A stretch of 64,000 bases of DNA from Planctomycetaceae bacterium (lineage in GTDB: Bacteria; Planctomycetota; Planctomycetia; Pirellulales; Pirellulaceae): positions 186,001 to 250,000 of the forward strand of contig JACKHN010000011.1 of NCBI GenBank assembly GCA_020638975.1, given 5' to 3'. The position numbers were made by a program, and so were the translations under genes. Position 1 is the stretch's first letter; every line of letters begins with the position of its first letter. Positions 6,312 through 14,900 of the stretch are shown here, piece by piece. A model generated the notes under the pieces. That model saw only the letters and a program-made list of their open reading frames with translations. It had not been told where the DNA came from and made no database searches.

Positions 6312-9300
6312 ATGCCTAGCTTTCTCTCCGAAGATGACATCGAGCGTGAGATCGTTCGTGAGATGAAGGCTCGCTGGGGCGACTCGTATGTTTTCGATAC
6401 GCTGAATTGTCACACGACCGATGCCGAAGATTTGAACGACAAATCCGGACGCACCGACAAACGCGATGTCATCTTGGTTGATCGGGTTCGTGAAGCGATC
6501 ATGCGACTCAACGAAGTGCCGGAGTCGGCGGTGGAGGATGCGATCGAGCAATTGACCGCTCGCCGATCAAGCATGTCGATGGTCGCTGCCAATCGAGAAG
6601 TGACTGCGCTGATCCGCGATGGTGCTCCCGTCGAATACGACGACGCCCAGGGACGCAAGCAACACGCGCGAGTTCGGTTCATCGACTTTGACGCCGCCGA
6701 GCAAAACACGTTCCTGGCGGTGACGCAGTTGTGGATCAAGGGACTCGGTCCGGCAGGACGGTTTCGCCGGCCTGATGTGCTGTTGTTCGTCAACGGTATC
6801 CCGCTGGTGTTCATCGAGCTGAAGAACAGCAACGTCAACGTTCGCGATGCGTTCGACAAGAACCTGACGGAATACAAGGCCGACATCCCGCAACTGTTTC
6901 ATGCCAACGCGATTTGCGTGCTATCCAACGCTATCGAGACTCGCGTCGGCAGCATGACGGCGACATGGGAATACTTTTTCAATTGGCTGCGCGTTGACGA
7001 CGAGAAAGAGAAACTCGATCGCAAGAAGATCAAAGCCGATACGGAAAGCCTGCCGCGAGTGATTGACGGATTGCTTGCGCCGCCGCGGTTGCTCGATTAC
7101 GTCGAGAACTTCACGCTGTTTTACAACGAGAACCAGAAGATCCTCGCACAGAACCACCAGTTCATCGGTGTGAACAACGCCTACGAGCGATTTGAACGTC
7201 GCGACGAAACGCCGGGCAAGCTGGGCGTGTTCTGGCACACCCAAGGGTCGGGCAAGAGCTTTTCGATGATTTTCTACGTGCGCAAGATCTTTCGCAAAGC
7301 AACGGGCAATTTCACCTTCGTCGTCGTGACGGACCGCAAGGATTTGGATGACCAGATCTATCGCAACTTTTTGAACACCGAAACGGTTCGCGACAACGAA
7401 GCTTGCCAGCCGCGTAACAGCGACCAGATGCGTGAGTTTCTGGGCAGCAACAAACGGATGGTGTTCACGCTGATCCAGAAGTTCCGGTACGACAAGGGCA
7501 AAGAGTATCCGCTGTTGTCGCCTCGCAAGGACATCATTGTGATGGTCGACGAGGCGCACCGGACCCAGTACGAGGATCTGGCCCAGAACATGCGAGCGGG
7601 TTTGAAGAACGCGCAGTTCCTGGCCTTCACCGGCACGCCGTTGCTGGGCCGTGATCGCAAAACGAATCAGTGGTTCGGCGATTACGTGTCCGAATACAAC
7701 TTCAAGCAGGCGATCGACGACGAATCGACGGTGCCGCTGTTTCACCAGAAGCGTGTGCCCGAGGTGCTGATTCAGAACGAGGAATTGACCGAAGACCTGA
7801 TCGCGATCTTTGACGAAGAAGACATCGACGAACTACAGCGGGAGAAGCTGGAAAATCGCTTCGCGAAGGAAGACAAGGTGATCTGGCGAGACGATCGTTT
7901 GGACACGATCGCCGAAGACATTGTCGATCACTTTCCCCAGCGTGGTTATCTGGGCAAGGCGATGGTCATTACGCTGGACAAGTTCACCGCGGTGACGATG
8001 TATGACAAAGTCCAGCATCATTGGAAGGAAAAACTGAAGTCGCTGCGCGGCGAAATTCGTAGCTTGGGCACTCCTGCCCGAGGTGGCGATGCGTCGGGCA
8101 AGAGTGCCCAAGCTACGGACGGTTCTTATTCGGGCAAGAGTGCCCAAGCTACGGGTGGTTTCGATTCGGGCAAGAGTGCCCAAGCTACGAGGGATCGGTT
8201 GAAACGACAGCTCGACTGGATGAAACGTGTCGAGATGGCGGTGGTGATCAGCGAGGACGCGGACGAGGAGAAGAAGTTCGCCGATCGTGGCTTAGATATC
8301 AAACCGCACCGCAAGCGAATGGAGTCGGTCGACAACGAGGGCCATGACGTCGAATACAACTTCAAAGACCCCGATCACCCGTTGCAGTTGGTGTTCGTGT
8401 GCGCGATGTGGCTAACGGGTTTTGACGCGCCGACGGTGTCGACGTTGTACCTCGACAAGCCGATGCGGGGACACACGTTGATGCAAACGATTGCAAGGGC
8501 CAATCGCGTGACATCGCACAAGATATGTAGCTTGGGCACTCCTGCCCGAGCAGCAGGCGGGACGGGCAAGAGTGCCCATCCTACGAACTGTCCTCACTGC
8601 GTTCAAAAGACGCACGGCGAGATCATTGACTACTACAACGTGTTTCGGAATTTGAAAAAGGCTTTGCGGGATTACGCCGAAGGCAGCGATGATGGTGACT
8701 TGCCGGTACAGAACAAGAGCGTATTGTTCGATCTGCTGAACCAAGCGATCGACGAAGCTACGAAGTTTTGTGAGGGCAACGACATGCCGTTGGATGAATT
8801 GTCGAAGAACGCTGGCCAGATCTTCAAGTCAGTGAAGATCTTTGGCGATTATGCCGACATCCTGCTGAGCGACGAGCAAGTGCGTAAGTCGTTCTACGTT
8901 TACGAGAACACCGTGTCGGCGCTTTACGACGCATGCAAGCCCGAGATCTTCGGAGATCCGATCGTTCGTCGTGTTGCTGTATTTCAGTACCTTCGCGGCG
9001 TCGTCGACGCATTGATCGAAGGCCAGGACGTTAGTGAAGTTCAGCGACGAATTACGGAGTTGTTGGACGAGAGTTTGGTCGTCGACGATTCAGCCCGTGA
9101 AGTTGTTAAAGAGTCCAAGGAAGAATGGAAGATCATTCAATCGGGACGCGTTTGGGATTTGAGTAAGACGAACTTCGAGAAATTGAAGCACGAGTTCAAG
9201 GCGGTCGAGCATAAGAACATCGAGATTGCCGACTTGCTAGCCTTCATCAAAAAGAAGCTCGACGAAATGATGAAGCAAAACCTGACCCGGCGAGATTTCG

Positions 9301-9737
9301 CCGTGCGTTTGCAAGCGATCATCGACAAATACAACAGCGGCGGATCATCGAACGAGAATTACTTCGACGAGTTGGTGAGCTTCGCAGGCGAAATGAAATC
9401 AGAAGACGAACGCCACGTCCGGGAAGGTTTGTCGGAAGACGAGCTGGAGATCTTCGATCTGCTAAGTAAAGACAAGATGACGGAAGCAGAATCGCAAAAG
9501 GTAAAGCTCGCAGCGAAGGCATTGCTGAAGCGAGTTTTGGAAGAACATCCCCGTGTTTTGGTCGAAGACTGGTTCAAGGACGCCCAAACGCGAAAGGTCG
9601 TCCGCGACGCTTTGGAAGAAGTACTGGATTTCAACTTGCCTGACTCGTACGACAAGCAATTGTTCCAGCGCAAACGTGACGACGTCTTCGACGCGATCCT
9701 GGACTACGCCCTCAGCGGCGTGAAGTTTGCGGCATAA
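6312..9737 (+). CDS. hsdR: type I restriction endonuclease/translocase subunit HsdR (two in-frame REPIN blocks)
   Basis: Motor and nuclease subunit of the type I complex, 1141 residues. The N-terminal nuclease fold shows RPDVLLFVNGIPLVFIELK near residue 150-168 (the Asp and Glu-x-Lys of the PD-(D/E)xK site). The SF2 helicase motifs are Walker A TQGSGKS near 308, DEAH near 411, TGTP near 439 and QTIARANRV near 725-733. Two stretches are foreign. Residues ~583-625 come from REPIN sequence at 8059-8188 and ~739-757 from 8527-8584; the second lies immediately after helicase motif VI. All core motifs remain in one open frame. Whether the protein folds and translocates with these inserts is unknown. 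With HsdM damaged, DNA protection is unlikely to work normally. Confidence 0.92.
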   Translation: MPSFLSEDDIEREIVREMKARWGDSYVFDTLNCHTTDAEDLNDKSGRTDKRDVILVDRVREAIMRLNEVPESAVEDAIEQLTARRSSMSMVAANREVTALIRDGAPVEYDDAQGRKQHARVRFIDFDAAEQNTFLAVTQLWIKGLGPAGRFRRPDVLLFVNGIPLVFIELKNSNVNVRDAFDKNLTEYKADIPQLFHANAICVLSNAIETRVGSMTATWEYFFNWLRVDDEKEKLDRKKIKADTESLPRVIDGLLAPPRLLDYVENFTLFYNENQKILAQNHQFIGVNNAYERFERRDETPGKLGVFWHTQGSGKSFSMIFYVRKIFRKATGNFTFVVVTDRKDLDDQIYRNFLNTETVRDNEACQPRNSDQMREFLGSNKRMVFTLIQKFRYDKGKEYPLLSPRKDIIVMVDEAHRTQYEDLAQNMRAGLKNAQFLAFTGTPLLGRDRKTNQWFGDYVSEYNFKQAIDDESTVPLFHQKRVPEVLIQNEELTEDLIAIFDEEDIDELQREKLENRFAKEDKVIWRDDRLDTIAEDIVDHFPQRGYLGKAMVITLDKFTAVTMYDKVQHHWKEKLKSLRGEIRSLGTPARGGDASGKSAQATDGSYSGKSAQATGGFDSGKSAQATRDRLKRQLDWMKRVEMAVVISEDADEEKKFADRGLDIKPHRKRMESVDNEGHDVEYNFKDPDHPLQLVFVCAMWLTGFDAPTVSTLYLDKPMRGHTLMQTIARANRVTSHKICSLGTPARAAGGTGKSAHPTNCPHCVQKTHGEIIDYYNVFRNLKKALRDYAEGSDDGDLPVQNKSVLFDLLNQAIDEATKFCEGNDMPLDELSKNAGQIFKSVKIFGDYADILLSDEQVRKSFYVYENTVSALYDACKPEIFGDPIVRRVAVFQYLRGVVDALIEGQDVSEVQRRITELLDESLVVDDSAREVVKESKEEWKIIQSGRVWDLSKTNFEKLKHEFKAVEHKNIEIADLLAFIKKKLDEMMKQNLTRRDFAVRLQAIIDKYNSGGSSNENYFDELVSFAGEMKSEDERHVREGLSEDELEIFDLLSKDKMTEAESQKVKLAAKALLKRVLEEHPRVLVEDWFKDAQTRKVVRDALEEVLDFNLPDSYDKQLFQRKRDDVFDAILDYALSGVKFAA
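8059..8188. repeat. REPIN element 7 inside hsdR with two extra 36-nt right halves
   Basis: A 58-nt unit (8059-8116) is followed by two contiguous 36-nt units (8117-8152, 8153-8188), each ending GGGCAAGAGTGCCCAAGCTAC minus one base. In the hsdR frame each 36-nt unit reads as 12 residues ending SGKSAQAT. Confidence 0.92.
8527..8584. repeat. REPIN element 8 inside hsdR (58 nt)
   Basis: Exact 58-nt unit, from GTAGCTTGGGCACTCCTGCC to GGGCAAGAGTGCCCATCCTAC minus one base. Lies just downstream of the codons for helicase motif VI (QTIARANRV). Confidence 0.92.
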
Positions 9738-9807
9738 GCGGGGCAGGGCGTTTAACATCTTTGGAGAGGGGCATCGTATCACCGGCCCGGAGGGTCGCAA
9801 CAACCTC

Positions 9808-9958
9808 TGCCGGGGCTGTGAAGCCCCGGAATCATTTGCGATATGTGCTAAAAAGCCCCGATAGGGGCGACACACTTCACACCTCACCACCTGTGTCACC
9901 CCTATCGGGGCTTGGCCGAGTTGGGTGTTAGCAACCGGGGCTTTACAGCCCCGGCAAG
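9808..9958. repeat. nested double palindrome downstream of hsdR
   Basis: The outer pair is GCCGGGGCTGTGAAGCCCCG at about 9809 and its inverse CCGGGGCTTTACAGCCCCGG at about 9934. The inner pair is AAGCCCCGATAGGGGCGACA at about 9852 and its inverse GTCACCCCTATCGGGGCTT at about 9895. Each arm is also a small hairpin of its own. The whole 9738-10098 gap between hsdR and the next gene shows nothing else. Confidence 0.8.
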
Positions 9959-10098
9959 GGTTGTGTCTTCCCTATCGGGCTGATACTCCCAGCATAACCA
10001 CTACTCAATGGTCGTCCTAAACACGTTAAAAGCCTTGGCCCTCGGGGCCTTCGGTGGTCCTGCCGCTCCGCTGGAAGCCTTCGATCGCCGCACCACGA

Positions 10099-11313
10099 TC
10101 AAAACATTCCGCCGACGGCGCCAGGGCTGCCGGGATCGGGAAAGCCTCGCCGGCTGCCTGGAATCGTCCATCCCTGTTGGCTCGATGCGTCCCGTAACAT
10201 GTGCAGCACTTGCTCGACTTGTCGATGGGCACGTGCGTTGTGCCGGATCACGATCATGCCGTCAAACTCGCCGATCGTGCCGGGGCCTCCGACGTCTTCC
10301 CAGGTATCTGGCATAACGGCAATCGAGATGATGTCCATCAACTGCTGTTCGCGAGTCGGTGGTCCTTTCGGAATCACCATTCCTCCACCACCACCGCCGA
10401 ACTGCGCGAGGTATTCCGGTCTCTCCCACATCAGGCTGCTTTGCTCGTCGGTCGTATCACGTTTCTTCTTCTTTCCGGCGGTCGTCTTTTCCTCCTGCAG
10501 CGAGTCTGTCTTCTCAGTGACCTCCGCCGCCGGCACGCTGCCTGCGCTAGGGAACGGTTCGACATAGTCCTGCAGCAAATCGCGACAATTGTAGACTCGA
10601 ACTTCGGCGATGCTTTCGGCATCTTCCTCGGTCGTGACGAGGATGACTCCGTCACGCACGAAATACTTCAGTTCCGCCTGGTCGAGGATCAGTTCGAGAG
10701 CCGTCTCGGCGGCGACATCCTTCAGCGATATCGTGACGGGAAAGTCCGTCGAAATTGCGTTATCGTCGAGGTATTTCGCGCGGATGTGGAATTGTAAATC
10801 CGCTTGCTCGCCAAGGTCGCCGAGGACATCTTCAAAAGGAAGTTCCAGATAGTCGACGTCGATTCGCAACGTGAGATTGGCCTTAGTTCGCATGTCGGCG
10901 TCAGTGAGCGAGGGTGAGAGTACAGGAGCGTGATCACTCGCACTTTTCGATTTGTTCTGAGCAATCAGGCGTCCGGGCGCAGGCCCAGGCTGGCCTTCTG
11001 GCCATAAAGCACTTGTCGTCAATGCGATTGCGGCGATCACAACGGCGGTTCCAAAAGTCATTCGCATCATCCATCTCCTTCTCTGTCGTTGAAAGATCTG
11101 AACAAACTCGCCGGCCAATCCCGTCGCATCACCAAACTCTTCCAGAGCCGTTTCGATCGCCTTCTGTCGTGATACACCTTGAGCAAGCAACTCATCGAGC
11201 CGCTCCTCGAGATGATCTCGCAGCTCGCTCGCAATCGCTTCGCGCTGTGCGGGACTTAACCGCAACAGTCCGCTCAGCAATGCGAGATACTGATCAAATT
11301 CGTTCTTGGACAT
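10099..11313 (-). CDS. membrane protein with prefix domain and periplasmic secretin-N/STN-like domain
   Basis: About 404 residues when started at MSKNEFDQYLALL (ATG 11311-11313). Residues 1-65 (SPAQREAIASELRDHLEERLDELLAQG...AIETALEEFGDA) match the short prefix domain that often follows PadR-type regulators. A single transmembrane helix comes next (MRMTFGTAVVIAAIALTTSA). Then comes a soluble domain with LRIDVDYLELPFEDVLGDLG...TISLKDVAAETALELILDQAELKY, resembling the STN/secretin N-terminal fold repeated in many planctomycete proteins. The C-terminus is Gly-rich and Pro-rich. Its start lies 5 bp after the padR stop, so the two form an operon; regulation by PadR is likely. Function otherwise unknown. 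Confidence 0.75.
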   Translation of the reverse strand: MSKNEFDQYLALLSGLLRLSPAQREAIASELRDHLEERLDELLAQGVSRQKAIETALEEFGDATGLAGEFVQIFQRQRRRWMMRMTFGTAVVIAAIALTTSALWPEGQPGPAPGRLIAQNKSKSASDHAPVLSPSLTDADMRTKANLTLRIDVDYLELPFEDVLGDLGEQADLQFHIRAKYLDDNAISTDFPVTISLKDVAAETALELILDQAELKYFVRDGVILVTTEEDAESIAEVRVYNCRDLLQDYVEPFPSAGSVPAAEVTEKTDSLQEEKTTAGKKKKRDTTDEQSSLMWERPEYLAQFGGGGGGMVIPKGPPTREQQLMDIISIAVMPDTWEDVGGPGTIGEFDGMIVIRHNARAHRQVEQVLHMLRDASSQQGWTIPGSRRGFPDPGSPGAVGGMF

Positions 11314-11318
11314 GGTGC

Positions 11319-11675
11319 TTACGCTGGCTTGGGCAGCTTTGGCAGAATGGGCGTCAACAATTGGCCGATGCATTCGACATAGCTGTGCCACTCCCGTGCT
11401 TGCGATCGCAAGCGATTGTGGCCCGCCTTGGTCAACTCGTACCATTTGCGCCGCCGGCCCGTTGAATCATCCCATTTGCTTCGGATCAGCTTGTCGGATT
11501 CCAACCGATGCAACAGCGGATACAACGTGCCTGCCTTCAGATCAACTCTCCCCTGACTCACGTCACGAATCTGCTTTTGAATGGAATAGCCGTACTGCGG
11601 TTCGTCGGCCAACACCGACAACACCATCAAGTCGAGACTACCTCGAAGCAAATCGCGTTGAAAACTGTCAGACAT
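11319..11675 (-). CDS. PadR family transcriptional regulator
   Basis: Winged-helix repressor of 118 residues. DLLRGSLDLMVLSVLADEPQYGYSIQKQI is the standard PadR opening, followed by KAGTLYPLLHRLESDKLIRSKW (the recognition helix and wing) and GRRRKWYELTKAGHNRL. Family members usually sense small phenolic or lipophilic ligands, or respond to membrane stress. Here the effector cannot be told. It is cotranscribed with the downstream prefix-domain protein (5-bp gap), a pairing seen repeatedly in planctomycetes and acidobacteria, where the regulator is thought to control its membrane partner. Confidence 0.92.
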   Translation of the reverse strand: MSDSFQRDLLRGSLDLMVLSVLADEPQYGYSIQKQIRDVSQGRVDLKAGTLYPLLHRLESDKLIRSKWDDSTGRRRKWYELTKAGHNRLRSQAREWHSYVECIGQLLTPILPKLPKPA

Positions 11676-11987
11676 GACACTGGCTCGCGTGAGTAGATGC
11701 CCTATGTATAGCTGAACTACACATGGGAATGCAACACCCTGAAACGAAAATTCCTATTGTTTCAGAGAGCTTACTTTCCCAATGGGGTAGTCTTGGCGTA
11801 TTCTCAGAGCCACGAACTCGGGGGCGAGTCTTCGAGCCTCGGATCTCGCGTTTTGTTGGGGGCTCGAAGACTTGGCCCCAGCCAACCAACCGCAACATCA
11901 TTCAGCCCTGTCGCGTTAGTTGTCCGACCGTTGAGCTATCATATCTATACAGCTTGAGTATCGTGCGCCCCACCAAGGAGCAACTGC
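11676..11987. other. intergenic region between divergent padR and the 1972-residue membrane protein gene
   Basis: About 310 bp between divergently transcribed genes, so it must hold both promoters. AAGGAG at 11975-11980 is the ribosome-binding site of the rightward gene. A palindrome occupies 11819-11880; no gene is seen. Confidence 0.5.
11819..11880. repeat. palindromic repeat
   Basis: Left arm GGGGCGAGTCTTCGAGCC (11821-11838), right arm GGCTCGAAGACTTGGCCCC (11861-11879), with a 22-nt centre. Similar in style to the palindrome at 27961-28043. Confidence 0.7.
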
Positions 11988-14900
11988 GTGTCTGAATTGA
12001 TCGTTGGCTTTCTCCTACTGGTCGGGGCTTCGTTGCTGGTCGGCGTCGGTGTACTGCTGGGGAGGTTGATCTCCGGGCAGTCCGAGTCGCCCGCCACACG
12101 TCAGAGCGATGCGATCACAACCGCGAGAACGCTCCAGCGTCTGGCAGATGAAGGTGCGATCGACGAAGAGTTGCGATCTAAGTTATTTAAGTTGCTCAGC
12201 GAATCCTACGAACGAGGACGGCACGCCCCACCACGCCGCACGACGGAGCCGACCCCTGAAGAGACCGTTGGTCAGGCAGCGTCTGTCGCACCGCCAGCCT
12301 TCGATGTCCAGCAATCTGCCGCAATCGGCGACGACGAACTTCCCGTCGAAGCTGAAATCGTCGACGAAGCCGCACCACCGCCAGCGGTTCATCCGCTTGA
12401 CGCTCCAGAGCCAATCGCGCCTCCAGGCCCGACGCGTCCACAACAACGGCGTCGCGCGTTGGCTGATGTGCTGCAAGCGTTCATGCAGGCGAAGAACATT
12501 CGTTGGGGCGAGTTGGTCAGCGGGTTACTGATCGTGGGTTGTTCGGTTGCCTTGGTGATCAGTCTTCGTCGCGAGATCGACAGTCTCAGCGAGCAATTCA
12601 TTTACTTGCCGGCGTTGCTATTCATGCTGGCCACCGCTGCGATTCATGGAGCCGGCAACTATACGCTCCGCAAGTGGAATTTACAGGCGACCAGTCGCGG
12701 CGTGTTGATCATTGCGACGCTGTTGATCCCGATTAACTTTCTTGCCGCCATCATCGTCACGGGCCAGGAGTCGCAGCAGCTCCCGCTGTTCCATCCGCTG
12801 TATCTTGCCGCCGTCGCGATCGGCATTCTCGCGTTCGGCACCATGGCCTACTTCGCGGGGCAGGCGTTGATGCGAGCCGGTTCGTGGCGGTTGTGGATCG
12901 GCGTGATGGGCGCTTCGGTCGGACAACTGCTGATCAATCGCTTGGCGGGCCAGCAGACGACCGCGTTCGCCGCGAGTTTGCTCGTCAGCGTTCCTCTGGT
13001 CGCGTATCTCATGGCCACGATCAGCCAATTGCAAGTCGCCACGCGTCGCGAGCGAATCGGTCTGACACTCGCCACCGACACACTGCTGCTACTTGGCATT
13101 ACGAGTTTTGCGTTGGCAACGGCCATCGGCCTGCTGCTCTCCAAGTCAGATTCGTTGCACCAGGCACTCGCTTCGCTATCGACGCCGCTCAGTCTGCCAG
13201 CGGTTGTCATTCTCGCAACGGGACTCGTGTTGCATCAACGGGTTTCGTCATCGCGATTGGCGACGCTCAGGACGGTGGGCACGGCCCTAGCTCTGACCGG
13301 CGGCGCGCTAATGCTGACGGCTGTTGTCTTTGCTTGGCCCGAACCGCAGTTGCTGATTACGGTCGGCGTATTCAGTTTCATTTCGCTGACACTGCTTGCT
13401 GTGGTAGGCCGCCTCCCTGCGTTACACGTGCCGGCGATCGGTTGCTGTGCATTAGCGTGTCTCGTTGGTTTTCATTTAATGCAGGGCTCATTTGCCGGTT
13501 ACGAAGCCGATCTGGCTCGCCGCATGGTCAATCTGTTCTTTATGGGACGCACGAGCATCGTGCTGGCAGTCATCGCAATCGCTACGTCCGGGGTCGCAGG
13601 AGTGCTGTTGCAACGATCGCGTCCCGCAGCCGCGCTCAGCTATCTGGCTGGCTGCGGAGGCGTTGCCGTGATCAGCATACTCGTCGCGGTTACGGTAGGC
13701 TTCTTTGGCGCGGCAAGTCAGGAACCGGATCCTAGCACCGTCGTTCTGCTGTTCTACGCAGTCGTCTTACTGGCTGCGAGCTATCTGCGCCCCACGGCAG
13801 CCTTAACTTGGGGCGGATCGACGCTGTTGCTTATGAGTTTCGTCCACTGCGTTGGCTGGAATACAACGATTCAGAATTGGTTAGCCGCAGTGTCATTGTT
13901 GCCGCCGCGCGGGGGATTGGCGGGAACCTTGGTGCATGGCATTACGGTTGTCATTGCGGCCTGCCTGTTGGCACGAAGCGCTCGAGCCCCATCGTTTTCC
14001 GCAACTTCGTATCGCTGGCAACATCTCATCGCTCCGTTGACGTTGTCCGGATTGCTGACCTCGGCGTTGGCTTTGCCGTCGTCAGTACTAGTCGCCAACC
14101 ACCAGTTCGGCGATCACGCGTGGTACATGGCGGCATTGTCGGTCATCTGGCTCGGCGCGACGCTCGTCCAGCGATCGTCGATCACATTTGCCGTCTTCCA
14201 GGCATTAGCAACCATTGCGTTAGCATTCGCCGCGACTTCGTTTTGCCAGCAGCAGAGTTGGTGGAGAGGCGATCCTTATTCAGTGCAACATCTCCAAGTG
14301 CTATTTGGCACGTTAGCGCTGTGGTGTGCGGCGTGGAGCCTCGGTCGGCGGTTGACGCGTCGGCGCTGGCCAGACGTTGTTGGGCTGATGCGCTGCAACG
14401 ACCTGGCGGTCGATGACTTAGTACTCGGCGGAACCGTCGTGGGAATGTTTGTGATGTGCTTCGTCGCTTCTGCTACGGGCTCGGCGGTGGAGCTTGGGAT
14501 CACAGCATCCGTTGGCTCGATGGCTGCTCCGCTGTGGACGAACGTGTTTGCTTTGGGCTCTTGGATTGCGCTGATGTTTCTCGCAGTGGCCGCAATCGGA
14601 TCGTTGATCGAGCGATTCTCGTTGCCCGCGTTCTCGGCACCGTTCCTGATCGCTTCGATCGGAGCCATGCTGATTGGCGGACATGCCTACGACACCGTGG
14701 CCGTTGCGTCTGCACTGCGTTGGTCATGTGCCTTGCTTGGTGTTGTGCTAACCTTGGCCGTCTGCATGAGTTCGCAGATTAAAACAGCCCTGCAACGACT
14801 GACGTGGCTCGAATGGGGCGAGTTGCCACGCAAACTCGACGAACTTACGCGATCTTGGACACTGAGTCTCAGCGCGATTCCAATCCTTGGGCTCACGACG

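Noticed and set aside
6110..6366. Two short frames of repeated CPSYG and RVPKLR peptides before hsdR
   Set aside because: They are translations of the REPIN array and have no independent gene features.
12884..13735. 283-residue frame inside the giant membrane protein gene
   Set aside because: Out-of-frame shadow rich in Arg, with no domain; the overlapping frame encodes consistent membrane helices.
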